A stretch of DNA of 64,000 nt from Microvelia longipes. Lineage: Eukaryota; Arthropoda; Insecta; Hemiptera; Veliidae. The notes under the pieces were generated by a model. It had not been told where the DNA came from. It saw only the letters and a list, made by a program, of their open reading frames with translations, and made no database searches. Below, in pieces: positions 60,770-64,000 of the stretch. The stretch covers positions 31,464,996 to 31,528,995 of the forward strand of contig JACMZG010001913.1 in the NCBI GenBank assembly GCA_018340805.1, given 5' to 3'. Numbering within the stretch: position 1 is the first letter of the stretch; the number at the start of each line of letters is the position of its first letter. Position numbers and translations under genes: made by a program.

Positions 60770-61549
60770 TTTTACTTCCCCCCATTTACTCCGAAGGTAC
60801 ATAGGAAAAGTATTGTGTTTGTAAGAAAATCTAAAACCAGGATTTTATTTATTAATAATTTCAAGTGTTTTTTGGCCTATTATTAGTTGCTGATAAACTT
60901 GTCTGTGTGTGTGTACTAGTAGCTCTCAGAGTATTTGTGCGAGAGAGCTAAGTCTTTGCACAAAAATCAGTCTATAGATGAAGTTGTGCAATACGGAAAA
61001 TACGTTTCTTTTATTGCGTCACTAAGCCACAAAGACATAAAACACGGAAAAATGCGTAATCAATTTTCGAGTTGGTACGCATGTTTAAGACTAACATATG
61101 TGCTTAGTTTTATCTTATTTTCTGAATTAATTTTAGTAGACGACCTGTGTATGTTTTTTTAAAATGAAAATAATTAAAATTCGCAATATGATCTAATTGA
61201 GCTGAAATCCGATAAAAGTTTAAACTTTTACGTAATATATAAGTATAATTCTAATACGACAAGTATAACTCATGATTTAACAAGTATAACACATGACATG
61301 ATTTTTGTTGGCTTATACAACCTAAGCAGCATCGATTGTGGTCAGTGCCTGGATGGGTGACCACTTTGAATGAAACGAATTTATTTATTATCCGAGAACG
61401 AGCGAAGTGAGTCCGAAGAAATGTTGCTGTATAAATTTAACGATTTATTTATTCTTGGGACAAGAGTAGCGAGTCCAAAGTAGGGAGGATGAGCATAGCG
61501 AATCCGATGTAATGGAAAAAGTTCAGAGGTGCCCCGTACCCGATTTTTT
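60770..61549 (+). repeat. 5S-related repeat, copy P (full-length reference)
   Basis: This copy has both ends. Order: 5' dyad (ATTTACTCCGAAGGTACATA), GTATTGTGTTTG, TGTCTGTGTGTGTGTAC, GCACAAAAATCAGTC, a TATTGCGTCACTAAG block, ACGGAAAAATGCGTAATCAA, TAAGACTAACATATGTGCTT and AATTGAGCTGAAATCC. The 5S-like box (61321-61374) reads CCTAAGCAGCATCGATTGTG, GTCAGTGCCTGGATGGGTGA, then CCACTTTGAATG. The two ~22-bp motifs and GTGCCCCGTACCCGATTTTT follow. The box aligns with the part of 5S rRNA that holds box A, the intermediate element and box C; the T-run would suit Pol III termination. This suggests a SINE3-like (5S-derived) component fused to a longer unit. Confidence 0.7.
61321..61374 (+). promoter_or_regulatory. 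5S rRNA-like internal promoter box
   Basis: TAAGCAG, TGGTCAGT, TGGATGGG and GACC occur in the same order and spacing as in the second half of eukaryotic 5S rRNA. The first ~47 bases of 5S are replaced by unrelated sequence, so it is not a 5S gene. Promoter function is inference. Confidence 0.55.
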
Positions 61550-61837
61550 GTAAATATCTCGAGAACTGAGCTAGCCTCAGATGTGGTCGAGGCCTCTTTT
61601 TTATTAGAAAACTTCTCAACATCATCTAAAAGACTTTTTATTAAACAAATTGATTTTTTTAAACGACGCATTTCGTTATTACGTGTTTTTAAACAAAAAA
61701 TACAATTATTTCTTTCCCTTGTGGGACATAATTTTTGTGTCAGGTTTCACTAAAATTTGATCAGCTATTTGATCTGCATAGTGTTTAGTGTGCTGTGCTT
61801 GTAAATGGATGTGTTTAAGGTTCGTCTCACCTTTTTA

Positions 61838-61964
61838 TTAGCGAATTTTCATTATGAAAATGACGCTTATGAGGTTGTTCGGATGACGGAAGTTGAGGGT
61901 GGGAGTGAGTGGAATCGGTTCCTATTGGCTTCCTGATAACAAAAATATATGCCCGAAAAAAGTT

Positions 61965-62018
<54 letters not shown>

Positions 62019-62260
62019 TATATATATTATAATATGTATATATGTATGTAAGAGTTTCTACCCTTTCGTATGGCGAACGATAACTCTCGAAGGCGTTGTA
62101 AAATTGAAACGAAACTTTGCAAATCGCGAGATGTTGTGGAGGTTACGAGGCCTATTGTTTATAAAAACATTATGACGTCATCAACCAAAGTTATGACGTC
62201 ATGAAAAAAAATTTTTTTTGAAACTTGAAATGGCTTTAAAACAAGGTATTTCGTGTTTAG
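61838..62260 (+). repeat. TA-bearing element with AGCGAATTTTC hairpin terminus
   Basis: It starts AGCGAATTTTCATTATGAAA then ATGACGCT, a hairpin-like terminus. About 100 unique bases, a TA array (61964-62045) and two TATGACGTCAT palindromes (62171, 62191) follow. Overall plan and the TGACGTCA motif match the composite element at 3662, but the sequences differ. Confidence 0.5.
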
Positions 62261-62421
62261 GTAGACGGCTAGCTGAATCGATTAAGACAATTTCAGCTCA
62301 ATCGAACCATCACAAATGGCGCAAACAGTATACATATATATAATGTTGTATATATGTATACGTCTAGGTCAAAGACTTGTACGATCTGTTAGGTTTAGTA
62401 GTGTTAGAGGGTGGGATATCG

Positions 62422-62561
62422 TATAAAAGATGGACCTCTACCTCTTGCTCCATCCTGGTAAGCTGCTGTCCAGAGACAGGACAAAAATGGCTTCCACTAA
62501 ACCACGCCGAGCAAAGCAGGCCCGTAAAGCGGAAGAACTTCAAGTAGTCTTTATATGGTAG
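62422..62561 (+). other. Weak candidate promoter and first coding exon
   Basis: A TATAAAAG box (62422-62429) lies 65 bases before AAAATGG, a good initiation context. The frame from 62487 reads MASTKPRRAKQARKAEELQ, strongly basic. CAAGTAGT after it could be a weak splice donor; unspliced, the frame stops at about 62561. I recognise no family, and no downstream exon is visible. Confidence 0.2.
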
Positions 62562-62693
62562 AAGTCATTCTAAACGATGCGACCGGTTTCAGCTCAATCA
62601 GACAATCCTAAGATAGATGGTTCACTCCCGAGTGTAGTAGGAACACTCAATTGACAAGTTTGTGTTTATGATTTAAGTTGGGGGCCTCATCAC

Positions 62694-62870
62694 TAGAGTC
62701 TTGAATAGCGCTAGTAGTAAAATATATTTGCTCTATTCTCTACTAGATTGTGCTGGTAGTATTTTTTTTTTAAAACAAACAGTTGCCAATCGTTTAGTAA
62801 AATAAAATAAAAGTAAACAAAGATCTATGGTATGCTGTAGTATTCGCGATGTATTTTTGTTTAATAAAAC
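62694..62870 (+). mobile_element. 177-bp insertion with 16-bp flanking repeat
   Basis: TTGGGGGCCTCATCAC occurs at 62678-62693 and 62871-62886. The enclosed segment ends TTTTTGTTTAATAAAAC. This looks like a small retro-insertion with its TSD, but I cannot assign it to a family. Confidence 0.5.
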
Positions 62871-62889
62871 TTGGGGGCCTCATCACGCG

Positions 62890-63525
62890 AAGCAGCACCA
62901 TAGTTTTCTTAAAAAAATAACAATAATTCATTTTTAGTTTTTTAGACTTAACATTTAAATTTGCTATCTGAGTATAACATCTCGGGTTGGCGCTAAGTAA
63001 AGGAAAACGGATAAGTAAAGGAAACAAACAAAAATTGAAACTCTGACATTAGAATGGGGTGAAGTAAGAGTGAGAAATTAATTTTTTTCACTTTTTACCA
63101 ATTTATACGAAATTCTTATAGAGCTTTCTTGGGATCACTCATCCATCGACTCCTCATGATTCTAGCGCTGAAAAGCGGATGGAAAGACTTGATTACCCTC
63201 AACAGCTCGTTGTTTGGTTGAATAAAAATAAATAAATAAAATGACAGAAATAAAAATATGTGACAGTTTCACGCTGTCACCACTAGACTGTACTACTTGA
63301 GCCTCCTGCATCCCATCAACTATTTTTTATAAAATCTTTGAGTGAGCCATCTATGTTAATATTGTTTATCTATGATCCTAAGTGACGGAAACGGTATTTT
63401 TATTTAAAAACATAAATCATGAATATATTTTTGTTTATAATGCTTGTTAGTTTTAATATTATAGCATACTATTAATAATAAAGTATTAATCAAATCTTAA
63501 TTAGTAAAATCAAATTTGTGAGAAA
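62890..63525. other. No gene seen
   Basis: AT-rich sequence without recognisable features. Confidence 0.4.
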
Positions 63526-63530
63526 GCCTC

Positions 63531-63682
63531 TCAGGCCCGCGGAGCGGGCCTGTGTGGAGAGGCTGTGAAAATTCGCTAGGTACATGGCAAAATGCCATGT
63601 AACAAGAACAATAATGAAACAACATCATAAAAAACAACAACAATGTGGCCGCGTAGCGGCTACGGGCCGAAGGCCCGTATTA
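63531..63682. repeat. Cluster of short perfect hairpins, GC-rich
   Basis: GGCCCGCGGAGCGGGCC (63533), TACATGGCAAAATGCCATGTA (63581), GCCGCGTAGCGGC (63648) and TACGGGCCGAAGGCCCGTA (63661) lie within 150 bp of AT-rich DNA. GAAAATTCGCT at 63568 recalls the composite-element terminus. Confidence 0.7.
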
Positions 63683-63689
63683 AGATTTC

Positions 63690-64000
63690 ACTCAGAAATC
63701 TTATAAGACGAAATATTATTATGCATTTTTTTAAGAATTTTCTTTAAAAAGAATCATGACGCTATTCTGTTACTCCTTATTAAATAACCCCCCTAAGTCT
63801 AATTATTTCCTTCTCTCATAGGACTTGATTTTTAAAATAAGTTTCATGAAAATTAGATCAGCTGATCGAGCTGTAACGTATTTACAAGAAATGAGAATGT
63901 TCATAGACATATGTGAACCCATATGACATATGAATGAAGACATATATAAATACGTCTGTACATTCATGAAGACACAATTTTTTCAATTTTTGGGATCCGT
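63690..64000. other. No gene seen
   Basis: AT-rich sequence without recognisable features. Confidence 0.4.

Noticed and set aside
61321..61374. A genuine 5S rRNA gene
   Set aside because: Only the second half of 5S is matched, the first ~47 bases are unrelated, and the same fused layout occurs in many dispersed copies.

Overview
This window is non-coding, strongly AT-rich eukaryotic DNA packed with mobile elements. I found no intact host protein gene, tRNA, rRNA operon or bacterial-type feature. The element mix (Penelope-like elements, APE-type and restriction-endonuclease-type non-LTR retrotransposons, tRNA- and 5S-derived short repeats, TA-flanked MITEs) points to an animal, most likely an arthropod and perhaps an insect. 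I cannot name a species. A 1000-base N gap (40488-41487) and a single N (40199) show this is a draft scaffold.

Layout. 1-4.7 kb: a Penelope GIY-YIG fragment (891-1145), two pieces of a 5S-related repeat, and one copy of a composite TA-bearing element. 4.7-10.5 kb: mostly featureless, with repeat pieces and CA/TA arrays. 10.5-13.06 kb: a 5'-truncated, decayed non-LTR retrotransposon with a clean 14-bp target-site duplication (TSD). 13.8-14.55 kb: a near full-length 5S-related repeat. 15.9-20.9 kb: a 33-bp tandem array, LINE 3' ends, a tRNA-derived SINE, a triple 0.3-kb tandem repeat and another LINE tail. 21-25 kb: two abutting 5S-related repeats with a nested MITE, a long GC-richer palindrome and the inverted second copy of the composite element. 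25.3-26.6 kb: two R2-group retrotransposon C-terminal fragments head to head. 27.03-28.17 kb: a LINE with a 15-bp TSD and poly(A). 31-33.5 kb: two Penelope terminal structures with hammerhead-like motifs, one a 345-bp foldback with a 14-bp TSD. 37.6-43.6 kb: an assembly duplication, the gap, and a long inverted repeat. 44.3-49.8 kb: a 5S-related repeat with a nested SINE (13-bp TSD), TA-bearing elements and a Penelope reverse transcriptase relic. 52.5 kb: a LINE tail between two TA arrays. 55.98-57.14 kb: a self-complementary Penelope insertion with a 12-bp TSD. 57.2-61.6 kb: three more 5S-related repeats and a roughly 1.06-kb minisatellite (46-bp unit). 61.8-64 kb: another TA-bearing element, a weak promoter/first-exon candidate, a TSD-bounded insertion and GC-rich hairpins.

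The most interesting signal is the 5S-related family. Units of about 0.75 kb carry a segment resembling the second half of 5S rRNA (the part holding the internal Pol III promoter), then a duplicated 22-bp motif, then a T-run. At least twelve fragments lie in 64 kb. Second is the Penelope group, which shows inverted terminal repeats, hammerhead-like motifs and precise TSDs in both a long and a minimal form. Nothing here forms an operon or cooperating gene set; the elements relate by insertion and nesting. All family assignments come from reading motifs by eye, and no database search was run.
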